A DNA stretch of 47,528 nucleotides from Clostridia bacterium (GTDB lineage Bacteria; Bacillota; Clostridia; Oscillospirales; CAG-272), in the NCBI GenBank assembly GCA_017456005.1, contig JAFTLJ010000066.1:1-47528 (forward strand), given 5' to 3'. The notes beneath the pieces were generated by a model. The model searched no databases and was not told where the DNA came from. It saw nothing but the letters and a program-made list of their open reading frames with translations. This document shows, one piece after another, positions 1-10,216 of the stretch. The position numbers and the translations under genes are program-made. Each line of letters starts with the position of its first letter. Position 1 is the stretch's first letter.

Positions 1-52
1 GCGAAACTGGCGATAAACAAAACAATAAATAAGAATTTGTGGAGGTATCAAT

Positions 53-361
53 ATGTTAGTGTATTCCATTATTATGTTTCTGGTTGCAGCTCTGTTTACG
101 GTATTGGGTATTGCAATTTACAAGGGTAAAACGGATTTAATTCACGATTACCACCAAACCAAAGTCACAGATAAATCAGCCTACGGAAAAGCCTTTGGAA
201 AAGCAATGCTTTTTATCGCAATTATTATGCTACTCAGTGGCATTATAGGACTGTTTGAAAATTTGACCATTCTTGCCGTTGCTATACTTATCATAGGCTT
301 GGTGATTGGTATAGGTTTTATTGTTGTAGTACAAAAAAAGTACAATAAGGGAGTATTCTAA
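53..361 (+). CDS. Small DUF3784-like membrane protein
   Basis: A 102-residue protein with three hydrophobic stretches, at about residues 3-24, 50-67 and 73-93, so it should be an integral membrane protein. A polar loop with Asp-Leu-Ile-His-Asp-Tyr follows the first segment, then a basic Lys-Ala-Phe-Gly-Lys patch before the second. This layout resembles the DUF3784 family of small Firmicutes membrane proteins, for which no function is known. A GGAGG ribosome binding site precedes the ATG, and a strong terminator follows the stop. It faces away from recX and appears to be the end of a transcript that begins left of the window. The family assignment comes from overall pattern only. Confidence 0.7.
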   Translation: MLVYSIIMFLVAALFTVLGIAIYKGKTDLIHDYHQTKVTDKSAYGKAFGKAMLFIAIIMLLSGIIGLFENLTILAVAILIIGLVIGIGFIVVVQKKYNKGVF

Positions 362-380
362 TTTCCAATTTATTGAATTG

Positions 381-425
381 TTAGCCCCGACAGACTTAAA
401 AACTGTCGGGGCTAATTATTTGTTT
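381..425 (+). terminator. Rho-independent terminator of the first gene
   Basis: A perfect 13-bp stem (381-393 with 403-415, core GCCCCGACAG/CTGTCGGGGC) with a 9-base loop is followed by a T-rich tail. It lies 20 bases after the stop codon at 361. Confidence 0.9.
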
Positions 426-447
426 CCTGCATAGCAAAATATGTCTC

Positions 448-475
448 GGACCGTCGAGGACGCCGGTCCCTACAA
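448..475. repeat. Short GGACCG/CGGTCC inverted repeat
   Basis: GGACCG (448-453) and CGGTCC (464-469) form a small hairpin in the gap between two converging genes, followed by CTACA. GC-rich intergenic repeats of this look are common in Clostridia genomes; here only one copy is seen. Otherwise the 418-522 gap holds no gene. Confidence 0.45.
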
Positions 476-522
476 GGAGAAATCAAACTTCCTTATGAGA
501 ACCTGCCTTTCGGCTTCTTTTT

Positions 523-1182
523 CTATTTTCTTTGACGGTTGTTCGAGCCGAGAGCTGCGCGGATATCATCATAGGTAAAACCATAGCGAAGAAGCGCCGC
601 AACGGCTTTCTGCTTCGTTTCCGGTGCGGCAAAAAGCACTTTACCGCCCATTTTTCTTATGCGCGCACGGCAAATTTCCGCAAAATCCACATCCAGCTCC
701 GCAAGAGCTTCGCTTATCGTTTCCTTGCCAAAGCCTTTTTCATACAGCGCCGCACTTATCCTTTTTGCACCGTACAGCTTCTTTTCCGCCATATCCTGTG
801 CCAAAAGTGCGGCGTTTTTCGCTTCGTTTATATAACCTGCCTCGGCGAGAAAATCGCACGCCTCCTCCGCCGCCTCGCGGGAAAAACCTTTCGTGCGGAG
901 CTTACCTGCAAGCCCTTTTTTGGTGTTGTCGCCGAAAGCGAGAATGGCTATCCCCCTCTTCACGGCGGCGTGCTTTTCCGCAAGAAACGTGACATATTCG
1001 TATGTTTCGCGCGAAACATCTGCCGCCTGCACGGCGGCGGTGGAAAATCCAAGCTCAAAAAACATTTCCGCGCTTACTGTAAATTTCGTGCGCTCGAAGT
1101 TTTCCCCCTCGGAAAGCTCGAAGTAAAGCTCCGTTTCCTCGCCGCCCGATATGGGATTTACCTTATAGAGCTGTATTTTCAT
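523..1182 (-). CDS. recX: RecX, modulator of RecA
   Basis: A 219-residue protein with the helical-repeat pattern of RecX: repeated modules ending in motifs such as Leu-Arg-Thr-Lys-Gly-Phe and Leu-Tyr-Glu-Lys-Gly-Phe, and a last Leu-Arg-Tyr-Gly-Phe-Thr-Tyr-Asp-Asp-Ile. RecX binds RecA filaments and limits their extension and recombinase activity. The length is within the family's usual range. It starts 5 bases after the recA stop, so the two are almost certainly co-transcribed, which fits its role. The N-terminal 60 residues are less typical. The coding sequence contains an 18-bp perfect palindrome at 1002-1019 (see findings). Confidence 0.92.
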   Translation of the reverse strand: MKIQLYKVNPISGGEETELYFELSEGENFERTKFTVSAEMFFELGFSTAAVQAADVSRETYEYVTFLAEKHAAVKRGIAILAFGDNTKKGLAGKLRTKGFSREAAEEACDFLAEAGYINEAKNAALLAQDMAEKKLYGAKRISAALYEKGFGKETISEALAELDVDFAEICRARIRKMGGKVLFAAPETKQKAVAALLRYGFTYDDIRAALGSNNRQRK

Positions 1183-1187
1183 AAAAC

Positions 1188-2357
1188 TCAGTCGTCTGCG
1201 GAAACATCAAGCAGTCGGAGGTCCATTTCGCCGCCTTCGTCGTCGCCGCCGAGCTCGAATTCGCCGCCTTCGAGCGCTTCCTCGTCGTCATCCTCCAGGG
1301 AGTATGCGTCGCCTGCCGCGAGGTCTATCTTATCACTCTGCGCTTTTATCTTTTCTTCTATTTCCTTAAGCAATTCTTCGTTGCTTTCTATATAATTCTT
1401 TGCGTTTTCTTTACCCTGGCCTATACGCTCGCCGTTGTAGGAGAACCAAGAGCCGCTCTTCTGCACTATACCGAGGTCTATACCGATGTCCACAATCTCG
1501 CCCGATTTGGAAATGCCCTTGCCGTAGATAATATCAAACTCGGCAACCTTGAAGGGGGGCGCAACTTTGTTTTTAACCACTTTACATTTAACTCTGTTGC
1601 CGTACATTTCGCCGCCCTGCTTGAGCGTGTCTGTTTTGCGCACATCTATACGCACGGACGCGTAGAATTTGAGCGCGCGGCCGCCGGGTGTGGTTTCGGG
1701 GTTGCCGTACATAACGCCAACCTTTTCGCGGAGCTGGTTTATAAAGATTACAACACTGTTTGTCTTTGCAATAGAGCCGGAAAGCTTGCGCAGAGCCTGC
1801 GACATAAGGCGCGCCTGCAAGCCCACGTGGGAAGAGCCCATCGTGCCGTCTATTTCCTGCTGAGGAACGAGCGCCGCAACAGAGTCTACAACGATAACGT
1901 CAACCGCACCGGAGCGAACGAGCGCTTCCGTGATTTCCAGCGCCTGCTCGCCGCTGTCGGGCTGGGAAACGAGAAGGCGGTCTATGTCAACACCAAGCGC
2001 GTCCGCATAAACGGGGTCGAGCGCGTGTTCTGCGTCTATGAAAGCCGCTTCGCCGCCCATTTTCTGCACTTCTGCCGCGATATGGAGCGCAACCGTTGTT
2101 TTACCGGAAGATTCAGGCCCAAAAATTTCTATAATTCTGCCGCGCGGCACGCCGCCTATACCGAGCGCAAGGTCGAGCGTGAGCGAGCCTGTGGGTATAC
2201 CCTGTACGTTCATGCGCGCGTTATCGCCAAGCTTCATTATGGTGCCTTTACCGAAGTCCTTTTCTATCTGTGCAAGTGCTGTGGCGAGCGCTTTTTTCTT
2301 TTCGTCACCCTCGAGCTGTGTGGTGGGTGCTTTTTTAACTGTTTTCTTTGTTGCCAT
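1188..2357 (-). CDS. recA: RecA recombinase
   Basis: A 389-residue RecA. Visible hallmarks are the Walker A motif Gly-Pro-Glu-Ser-Ser-Gly-Lys-Thr-Thr, the Walker B region ending Val-Ile-Val-Val-Asp-Ser, the L1/L2 DNA-binding loops, and the Lys-Phe-Tyr-Ala-Ser-Val-Arg-Asp-type core. The last 40 residues are strongly acidic (runs of Glu and Asp), as in other RecA tails that modulate DNA binding. RecA coats single-stranded DNA, drives strand exchange and triggers LexA self-cleavage. A TAGGAG site precedes the ATG. A LexA-type box 40 bases upstream suggests SOS induction. recX follows immediately. Confidence 0.98.
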   Translation of the reverse strand: MATKKTVKKAPTTQLEGDEKKKALATALAQIEKDFGKGTIMKLGDNARMNVQGIPTGSLTLDLALGIGGVPRGRIIEIFGPESSGKTTVALHIAAEVQKMGGEAAFIDAEHALDPVYADALGVDIDRLLVSQPDSGEQALEITEALVRSGAVDVIVVDSVAALVPQQEIDGTMGSSHVGLQARLMSQALRKLSGSIAKTNSVVIFINQLREKVGVMYGNPETTPGGRALKFYASVRIDVRKTDTLKQGGEMYGNRVKCKVVKNKVAPPFKVAEFDIIYGKGISKSGEIVDIGIDLGIVQKSGSWFSYNGERIGQGKENAKNYIESNEELLKEIEEKIKAQSDKIDLAAGDAYSLEDDDEEALEGGEFELGGDDEGGEMDLRLLDVSADD

Positions 2358-2396
2358 TATATATTCTCCTAATAAATAATATTTTTCATGTTTTCA

Positions 2397-2408
2397 GAAC
2401 CTTTGTTC
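2397..2408 (-). promoter_or_regulatory. LexA (SOS) box upstream of recA
   Basis: On the coding strand the site reads GAAC-AAAG-GTTC, matching the Gram-positive LexA consensus GAAC-N4-GTTC in both half-sites, with an extra flanking A/T pair. It lies 40 bases upstream of the recA start, where LexA would block the promoter. No lexA gene is in the window. Confidence 0.75.
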
Positions 2409-2417
2409 TTGCGTTTT

Positions 2418-2477
2418 TTCAAGGCGATGTGTTCTATCGCCTTGTTCAGGAGCTTCCTTTGCATGGAAGCTCCTGTG
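2418..2477. other. Two tandem hairpins between gyrA and recA
   Basis: An 11-bp stem (CAGGAGCTTCC, 2447-2457 with 2465-2475) and a 9-bp stem (CAAGGCGAT, 2420-2428 with 2436-2444) lie in series after the gyrA stop. On the gyrA/recA strand the second is followed by A residues, not U, so neither is a normal intrinsic terminator. They may stabilise or process the gyrA message, or separate it from recA. Confidence 0.6.
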
Positions 2478-2489
2478 CTTTCCTTGGTT

Positions 2490-5033
2490 TTAAATCTCGT
2501 CTTCCTCTGCTTCTGCGTGGATTTCATCGATGGAAATAGCCGCTTCCTTTTCGCTTTCTTCGATAGCCGCGTTTATTTCCTCTTCCTCTGCCGCCTCGGA
2601 TTTTGTAGCCGCAAAGTTTACTATAACCGCGTTTTCGTCGAGTCGCATTACGCGCACACCCACTGTGGAGTTACCGTCGTATACGTTTACGTCGGAAACG
2701 GGCATACGAATAAGTATTCCCTCGTTTGTGATGATCATAATATCGTCATCCTCTGCAACGGTTGCGATACCGGCGAGCTTACCTGTTTTTTCCGTGAGTC
2801 TGTGGCAAAGCACGCCTGTGGTGCCGCGGCTGTGCGCCACGTAGCCTTCGAACGGGTTGCGCTTGCCAAAGCCTTTTTCCGTAACGGTAATGAGCATCTT
2901 GCCCTCTTCCACAAGAGCCGCGCCCACAACGTAGTCGTCGCCCTTGAGCTTGATACCGCGAACGCCGCGAGCTGCTCTGCCCATTACTCTGGCTTCTTCC
3001 TCGCCGAAGCGAACAGCCTTACCGTCGCGGGAAGCGATAACTATATCGTCGCTGCCCGTGGTGTGTTTTACAAATTCCAGAGAGTCGCCCTCGTCAAGGT
3101 TGATGGCTATTTTGCCGCCCTTGCGCTGGAACTCGAAATCCTTTACGTTGGCACGCTTAACAACGCCTTTTCTCGTAACCATTACGAGGTATTCGTTATC
3201 TTCAAAGCTCTTTATAGCGAGAACGGAGGTTACTTTTTCTCCCTTTTCAAGCTCGATAAGGTTTACAAGGTTCGTACCCTTGGAAATATTGGAAGCTTCG
3301 GGGATCTGGTAAACCTTCTTCATATAGACCTTGCCGCGGTCTGTGAACATGAGCAGGTAGCTGTGGCTGTGAACGATGATAATATCGTCTACGAAGTCTT
3401 CTTCCTTCGTTTTCATGCCGCGTATACCCCTGCCGCCGCGGCGCTGTGCGGAATAAGCCGCCGCGCTGGAGCGCTTGATATAGCCGTCACGCGTGATGGT
3501 TACCACACATTCCTCTTTTTCAATAAGATCTTCGTCTATAATATCGTCGATAGCACCCGCAATTTCCGTGCGTCTGCCGTCGGCAAATTTTTCTTTTATT
3601 TCGCGCAGCTCGTTCGACACGATTTCAAGCAGCTTTGCTTCGCTTGCGAGGATTTCCTCCAGCTCTTTTATGAGTGCAAGCTTTGTGGCAAGCTCTTCTT
3701 CAACCTTGATTCTTTCAAGGCCGGAAAGCTTACCGAGCGTCATTTCCACGATAGCCTGCGCCTGTACCTGTGTAAGACCAAATCTTTCGACAAGCGCATC
3801 TCTTGCCGCCGCAACGGATTCGGAAGCGCGAATGGTCTTTATAACCTCGTCGATATTGTCTATAGCAATCTTCTGACCTTCGAGAATATGAACGCGGGCG
3901 CGCGTTTTTTCCAGGTCGAACTGCGTTCTGCGGCGAATAACCTCTTCCTGGTGCGCAATATAATGCGTAAGTATTTCTTTAAGGCCCAGAAGCTTCGGTT
4001 CACCGTTTACAAGCGCTATCATGTTTACGGCGCAAGTGTCCTGAAGCTGTGTGTATTTATAAAGCTGGTTGAGTATAACGGCGCCGTTGGCATCTCTGCG
4101 GAAATCGATAACTATCTTCATGCCAGCCTTGCCGGATTCATCGCGTATTGCCGTAATGCCATCTATTTTCTTATCCTTAACAAGGTTTGCCATGCTTTCC
4201 ACAAGCATGCTTTTGTTAACCTGATAAGGAATTTCCGTAACAACTATTCTGTGCTTTTCTTCCTCTACAACGGCGCGGGCGCGAACTATAATTCTGCCTC
4301 TGCCCGTTCTGTATGCGTTGTAGATGCCCGATGTGCCGCAGATAATACCCTGTGTGGGGAAATCGGGGCCTTTTATAAACGTCATAAGGTCCGCAACGCT
4401 CGCATCGGGGTTTTTGATAAGGTAGAGCGTGCCGTCTATAACCTCGCCGAGGTTGTGCGGGGGCACGTTTGTAGCCATACCAACGGCGATACCCACAGAA
4501 CCGTTTACAAGCAGGTTCGGGAAGCGCGCGGGAAGAACCTCGGGTTCGCGCAGTCTGTTATCGAAGTTGGGCACGAATGGCACCACTTCTTTTTCTATAT
4601 CTGTGAGCATTTCGTTGGCGATCTTGCTCATTCTCGCTTCCGTATAACGGTAAGCGGCCGCGCCGTCGCCGTCTACGTTACCGAAGTTACCCTGGCCGTC
4701 GATAAGCGTGTAGCGCATATTGAAGCCCTGCGCCAGACGCACCATAGAATCGTATACAGCCGCGTCGCCGTGCGGATGGTATCTACCCAGCACGTTGCCG
4801 ACCGTCGTAGCAGATTTGCAGTACGGGCGGTCGTACGTGAGCTTATCCTCGTACATAGCGTAGAGTATTCTTCTGTGCACGGGCTTTAAGCCGTCGCGCA
4901 CGTCGGGGAGCGCACGCGCCACGATAACGCTCATCGCGTATTCGATAAACGCGGTCTTTACCCTTTTTTCCATAGGTATGTCAACTATCTTCTGGTTGGC
5001 ATACGTTATATCCTTGTGTTCTTTATTATCCAT
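2490..5033 (-). CDS. gyrA: DNA gyrase subunit A
   Basis: An 847-residue gyrase A. The N-terminal breakage-reunion domain carries the catalytic tyrosine in Ala-Ala-Tyr-Arg-Tyr-Thr-Glu; the C-terminal half holds the beta-pinwheel blades with the gyrase box Gln-Arg-Arg-Gly-Gly-Arg-Gly. With GyrB it introduces negative supercoils using ATP. The tail is very acidic. It follows gyrB by 19 bases, as in the usual origin operon. In the quinolone-determining loop the sequence is His-Gly-Asp-Ala91-Ala-Val-Tyr-Asp95: Ala sits where E. coli has Ser83, while the Asp87 equivalent is kept. No parC/parE is in the window; the gyrase box argues against this being topoisomerase IV. Confidence 0.97.
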   Translation of the reverse strand: MDNKEHKDITYANQKIVDIPMEKRVKTAFIEYAMSVIVARALPDVRDGLKPVHRRILYAMYEDKLTYDRPYCKSATTVGNVLGRYHPHGDAAVYDSMVRLAQGFNMRYTLIDGQGNFGNVDGDGAAAYRYTEARMSKIANEMLTDIEKEVVPFVPNFDNRLREPEVLPARFPNLLVNGSVGIAVGMATNVPPHNLGEVIDGTLYLIKNPDASVADLMTFIKGPDFPTQGIICGTSGIYNAYRTGRGRIIVRARAVVEEEKHRIVVTEIPYQVNKSMLVESMANLVKDKKIDGITAIRDESGKAGMKIVIDFRRDANGAVILNQLYKYTQLQDTCAVNMIALVNGEPKLLGLKEILTHYIAHQEEVIRRRTQFDLEKTRARVHILEGQKIAIDNIDEVIKTIRASESVAAARDALVERFGLTQVQAQAIVEMTLGKLSGLERIKVEEELATKLALIKELEEILASEAKLLEIVSNELREIKEKFADGRRTEIAGAIDDIIDEDLIEKEECVVTITRDGYIKRSSAAAYSAQRRGGRGIRGMKTKEEDFVDDIIIVHSHSYLLMFTDRGKVYMKKVYQIPEASNISKGTNLVNLIELEKGEKVTSVLAIKSFEDNEYLVMVTRKGVVKRANVKDFEFQRKGGKIAINLDEGDSLEFVKHTTGSDDIVIASRDGKAVRFGEEEARVMGRAARGVRGIKLKGDDYVVGAALVEEGKMLITVTEKGFGKRNPFEGYVAHSRGTTGVLCHRLTEKTGKLAGIATVAEDDDIMIITNEGILIRMPVSDVNVYDGNSTVGVRVMRLDENAVIVNFAATKSEAAEEEEINAAIEESEKEAAISIDEIHAEAEEDEI

Positions 5034-5052
5034 TTTTCACACCGTCCATTCA

Positions 5053-6990
<1,938 letters not shown>

Positions 6991-7013
6991 TCAAGCTCAA
7001 AGGCTCCGATTTT

Positions 7014-7283
7014 TTATTTTTCGTTTTCCGTTTCGTTTCTGCGAACCAAGGTTTTCGCGGAAAGAAGCGAAAAACAGATGTTTTCGTTTTTCTTGTCGCC
7101 GTAAAGCACAAAGGCGCGCGGCACCTCATCGGTAGCCGTGGTAAGCACGCCGCGTTTTTCCTTTTCGGAAAGAAAGGCGCGCGTGGTTTTGGAAACCGTC
7201 GCAGTATCGGCATCGAATATACCGATAACGTCCTTCGTCCTTACTATTTTGTTATTTCCTATATGAAGATACATATTTTTCAT
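7014..7283 (-). CDS. remB: RemB-like DUF370 regulator
   Basis: An 89-residue protein starting Met-Lys-Asn-Met-Tyr-Leu-His-Ile-Gly-Asn, with Val-Arg-Thr-Lys-Asp-Val-Ile-Gly-Ile-Phe-Asp and a later Pro-Arg-Ala-Phe-Val-Leu. This is the pattern of the DUF370/RemB family (YaaB in Bacillus subtilis), which lies between recF and gyrB there as here. In Bacillus it influences extracellular-matrix gene expression; the relative RemA binds DNA as a ring-shaped oligomer. The role in this organism is inferred only from synteny and family. The 44-base spacing to gyrB suggests one operon. Confidence 0.87.
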   Translation of the reverse strand: MKNMYLHIGNNKIVRTKDVIGIFDADTATVSKTTRAFLSEKEKRGVLTTATDEVPRAFVLYGDKKNENICFSLLSAKTLVRRNETENEK

Positions 7284-7289
7284 AAAATC

Positions 7290-7349
7290 ATTCTACACTC
7301 TGCACTCTTCATTCTGCACTCTTCATTCTGCATTCTTCATTCTGCACTA
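7290..7349 (-). repeat. Tandem 14-base repeat in the remB-recF gap
   Basis: About four imperfect copies of a 14-base unit (CTCTTCATTCTGCA on the plus strand) fill the gap between recF and remB. On the minus strand the unit reads TGCAGAATGAAGAG. Similar arrays occur at 11733-11786 and 19739-19771, so this is a dispersed intergenic repeat family. Confidence 0.75.
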
Positions 7350-7353
7350 TCAA

Positions 7354-8484
7354 TCACATTACGGTAAAATTTCCGTTTTCTACGTAAATTTTTTGTGCTT
7401 CCGCCGCACCTTTTATGGATCTATCGAAATCTGTTTCCGCGCAGGAGGTTATTATAACTTGTCTGCCCGAAAGGCGCGAAATTATATAGTTTTTTCTTTC
7501 CGCATCCAATTCGGAAAGCACGTCGTCGAAAAGGAACACGGGCAGTTCGCCGCTTATTTCCCTTGCGATCTCGCCCTCCGCAAGCTTCATTGCCAGCGCT
7601 ATGCTTCTCTGCTGCCCTTGCGAGCAAAAGAGCTTCGCCGCCCTGCCGTTTAGCTTTATTTCAAAATCATCCTTGTGGCAGCCCGAAAGCGAAACGCCCA
7701 GAATCTTTTCTTTTTCTTTGTTTGCGGCAAGCTTTTCGCAGTATCTGCGCGTATTTTCCGCCGCATCGAAAAGCTCCTCGCCGGCAAATGCGCTTATGCT
7801 TGTGTTATACTCAAGCTCCACATGCTCTGCACAGCCCGTCATATCCGCAAGGCAGGTATCTACTATGCCCGAGAGCCGCGAAAGGTATTTTGCGCGCGTG
7901 GCGGTCACTTTTCCTGCGCATGCGGCAAGCTTTTCGGAAAGTATATCGAACGTTACGTCGAAGGAGGAGCCGTACGCGCCGAAATTTTTAAGCAGAGCGT
8001 TCCTTTGCTCCAGCACCTTGCCATATTCCATAAGCGCGGCGAGGTAAGAGGGGCTGAGCTGTGAAACGGCACCGTCTACAAAAGAGCGCCTTATCGCAGG
8101 CTCGTTTTTCACTATTCCCAGGTGGTCCGGGAAGAACAGCACAGATTTAAAGCTGCCTATAAACTCTGCCGAACGAAGTATTTTTACGCCGTTTCTGTAC
8201 ATCTGCTTTTTGGCATCGCGGAAGAAGCGCATTTCCATTTTGTTCGTGCGCTCCTCCGTGGCATAATTTATCGCCACCCTCGCGTTTTCCTTTTCAAAGC
8301 AAATCATATCGCGCTCGCGCGCGTGGCGGAAGCTTTTTCCGCCCGCGAAAAGATATATTCCCTCCAAAACGTTGGTCTTACCCTGCGCGTTGTTGCCGTA
8401 GAAGATGTTCACACCGCGGCTGAAGGTGAAGCTGTGCTTTTCTATATTTCTGAAGTTTTCAAAAGCGGCGCTTTCAAGGTACAT
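7354..8484 (-). CDS. recF: RecF, recombination mediator
   Basis: A 376-residue SMC-like ATPase. Walker A is Gly-Asn-Asn-Ala-Gln-Gly-Lys-Thr-Asn near residue 30; the signature region Ser-Gln-Gly-Gln-Gln-Arg-Ser and Walker B Leu-Phe-Asp-Asp-Val-Leu-Ser-Glu-Leu-Asp lie in the last third. RecF acts with RecO and RecR to load RecA on single-stranded gaps. It starts one base after the dnaN stop, implying translational coupling, and follows the standard dnaN-recF order. Length is normal. Confidence 0.97.
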   Translation of the reverse strand: MYLESAAFENFRNIEKHSFTFSRGVNIFYGNNAQGKTNVLEGIYLFAGGKSFRHARERDMICFEKENARVAINYATEERTNKMEMRFFRDAKKQMYRNGVKILRSAEFIGSFKSVLFFPDHLGIVKNEPAIRRSFVDGAVSQLSPSYLAALMEYGKVLEQRNALLKNFGAYGSSFDVTFDILSEKLAACAGKVTATRAKYLSRLSGIVDTCLADMTGCAEHVELEYNTSISAFAGEELFDAAENTRRYCEKLAANKEKEKILGVSLSGCHKDDFEIKLNGRAAKLFCSQGQQRSIALAMKLAEGEIAREISGELPVFLFDDVLSELDAERKNYIISRLSGRQVIITSCAETDFDRSIKGAAEAQKIYVENGNFTVM

Positions 8485-8485
8485 A

Positions 8486-9652
8486 TCAGTTATCTCTCAT
8501 TTTCATCGGGAGCGCAAGGTAGAGGAACTTCGTGTCGCCGTCTTCGCTTTCACCCTCGATAACCATGCTCATAAGGGAGGATGTGAGGGAAAGCTTCAGC
8601 ACAGGCTGGTCCGTACCGCGCAGAATTTCTATAAGATATTTGCAGGCAAAGCCTATTTCGAGGTCGCCGCCCGTTTTTTCTATCGGAATTTCATCGAAGA
8701 ATTTACCGTTTATGGAAATTGCGGAAATATGAAGTATATTTTCCGCGAAATTGAATTTTACCACGCTCTTAACCTGGCCCTGTGCGCGGTCCTCGGTTAC
8801 CAAGGAAGCACGTTCAAGCGCATCCTCGAGCGCGTCGCGGTCTACCGTTACGAAAGTTTTGCTTTCCTTCGGGATAAATCTTTCGTATTCTATATAGTTG
8901 GCGTCTACGAGGCGGGAGAACATTACCGTGTCCTTTTCCTCTGCGCCGTATTTCATTTTGAGCGAGAAAATTATATGCTTTCTCGTAAGGCTGAACTTGA
9001 TCGGGTCTTCTTTATCTTCGAGAAGGCGGGAAAGCTCTGTTATCGTCTTGCCGGGAATGATGAAGTAGAGCTCTTCTTCGCCCGTTTTTGAGTATATATC
9101 GGTTTTTATGTTTACCTCGCGCACCGCAAGACGGAAGCTGTCGCAAGCAACGGCTTTTATCTTGTCGGAATTTATTTCTATATAAAGGCCTGTGAGCGCG
9201 GGGCGAGTTTCATCGTTGGAAATGGCAAAAACCGTCTGGTTTATAATTTTTCGGAGCAAGCGCTGCGGAAGCGTAAAATGTCTTTCGGGCGAAAATTCGG
9301 GAATTTTCGGGAAATCGCTGCCGGGCAGGTAGTGGAGCTGGAATTTGGAGCGGCCGGAGGAAACAGTGATAATATTGTTTTCCCCTGTTTCGAGCGTAAC
9401 CTCCGCAGGCATGAATTTTACAATAGATGCAAGCTTCGCGCCGTTTATAACAAGGCTGCCGGGGTCGTGAACTTCGGCGCTTATTTCGATCTTTATACCT
9501 TTTTCGATATCGTATGCACAAACCTGGCAGCGGTCTGTCCCCACCATATTTATATATATACCCTCTATAACGCTTGTCATCTTTTCCGCAACACAGCCGA
9601 GCGAGCGTGTGATGGCAAGCAAAAGAGCTTCTTTTTCAAATGTTGCTTTCAT
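8486..9652 (-). CDS. dnaN: DNA polymerase III beta sliding clamp
   Basis: A 388-residue beta clamp made of three similar domains; the C-terminus Leu-Ala-Leu-Pro-Met-Lys-Met-Arg is characteristic of the client-binding end. It encircles DNA and tethers replicative polymerase and repair factors. The start has a good AAAGGGG site. It lies directly beyond the A/T tract of oriC. Unlike Bacillus, where dnaA and dnaN are separated by a short oriC, here the gap is 564 bases. A possible extended -10 (TGATATACT on the minus strand, 9863-9871) could serve as its own promoter. Confidence 0.97.
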   Translation of the reverse strand: MKATFEKEALLLAITRSLGCVAEKMTSVIEGIYINMVGTDRCQVCAYDIEKGIKIEISAEVHDPGSLVINGAKLASIVKFMPAEVTLETGENNIITVSSGRSKFQLHYLPGSDFPKIPEFSPERHFTLPQRLLRKIINQTVFAISNDETRPALTGLYIEINSDKIKAVACDSFRLAVREVNIKTDIYSKTGEEELYFIIPGKTITELSRLLEDKEDPIKFSLTRKHIIFSLKMKYGAEEKDTVMFSRLVDANYIEYERFIPKESKTFVTVDRDALEDALERASLVTEDRAQGQVKSVVKFNFAENILHISAISINGKFFDEIPIEKTGGDLEIGFACKYLIEILRGTDQPVLKLSLTSSLMSMVIEGESEDGDTKFLYLALPMKMRDN

Positions 9653-10216
9653 TTTTTCCCCTTTCGATTTTCTGTATTTCTAAAAAAATCGTTCTTTTTT
9701 AATAAAAAAATATAAAAAATAAAAAATTTGGTAGTAGTAGTCGCAGTAGTGGCGGCGGAAATTGTGGAAAGAGCGAAAATCCTTGCCACATCTGGTTTTT
9801 CGCGCCGAAACTTTGAGAAAAATCGGTTTGTTTAAGTGAAGTAAGATTGTGGAACGCGAAAAAGTATATCATACATTTTTTCGCACGTGGCGAGCAATGT
9901 GAAAAACACGGAAAAAGTCGCCTGTGCAAAAGAATAACTTTTGTGGAAAACTTTTGGAGGGCTTGGAAAAATATGCGGAAAAACATATACTTTTTAGTGG
10001 GAAAAACCACCTTTTCCGAATTCCCATATACTTTTCTACACTGTTGTAAACACGCCAAAAACCCTTGCCACATCAGGCTTTTTTGAGTTTTTCACAAAGT
10101 TTTCCACACCCTGTGGAAAACTTTTTCTACATCTTGAAAACTTTTTCCTCTTATCTGCGTTTTCGCTTCCGCCAATTATCCGCGCAGCATCTGCAAAACC
10201 GTGCATTTTAGGCACG
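9653..10216. other. oriC: oriC, chromosomal replication origin
   Basis: A 564-bp non-coding region between dnaA and dnaN with all expected parts. An uninterrupted A/T tract (9695-9729) on the dnaN side is the likely unwinding element. DnaA-box-like nonamers occur at 9763-9771 (TGTGGAAAG), 9848-9856 (TGTGGAACG), 9923-9931 (TGTGCAAAA), 9942-9950 (TGTGGAAAA), 10100-10108 (TTTTCCACA) and 10112-10120 (TGTGGAAAA). Most share TGTGGAAAA instead of the usual TGTGGATAA. The last two form a perfect 13-bp inverted repeat with a 3-base spacer (10096-10124). The 12-mer CCTTGCCACATC occurs at both ends (9781-9792 and 10063-10074). Confidence 0.93.
9731..9771 (+). promoter_or_regulatory. DnaA-trio basal unwinding module
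   Basis: The top strand reads TAG-TAG-TAG-TCG-CAG-TAG (9732-9749), then a GC cluster GGCGGCGG (9751-9758), then DnaA box TGTGGAAAG (9763-9771). Read 3' to 5' from the box these are the GAT trinucleotides of the DnaA-trio motif, which in Bacillus subtilis guides DnaA onto single strands. The 35-bp A/T-only tract abuts it on the far side, giving the expected box, GC cluster, trios, AT order. Confidence 0.9.

Noticed and set aside
7290-7349. CRISPR array
   Set aside because: Units are contiguous 14-mers without unique spacers, and no cas genes are present.
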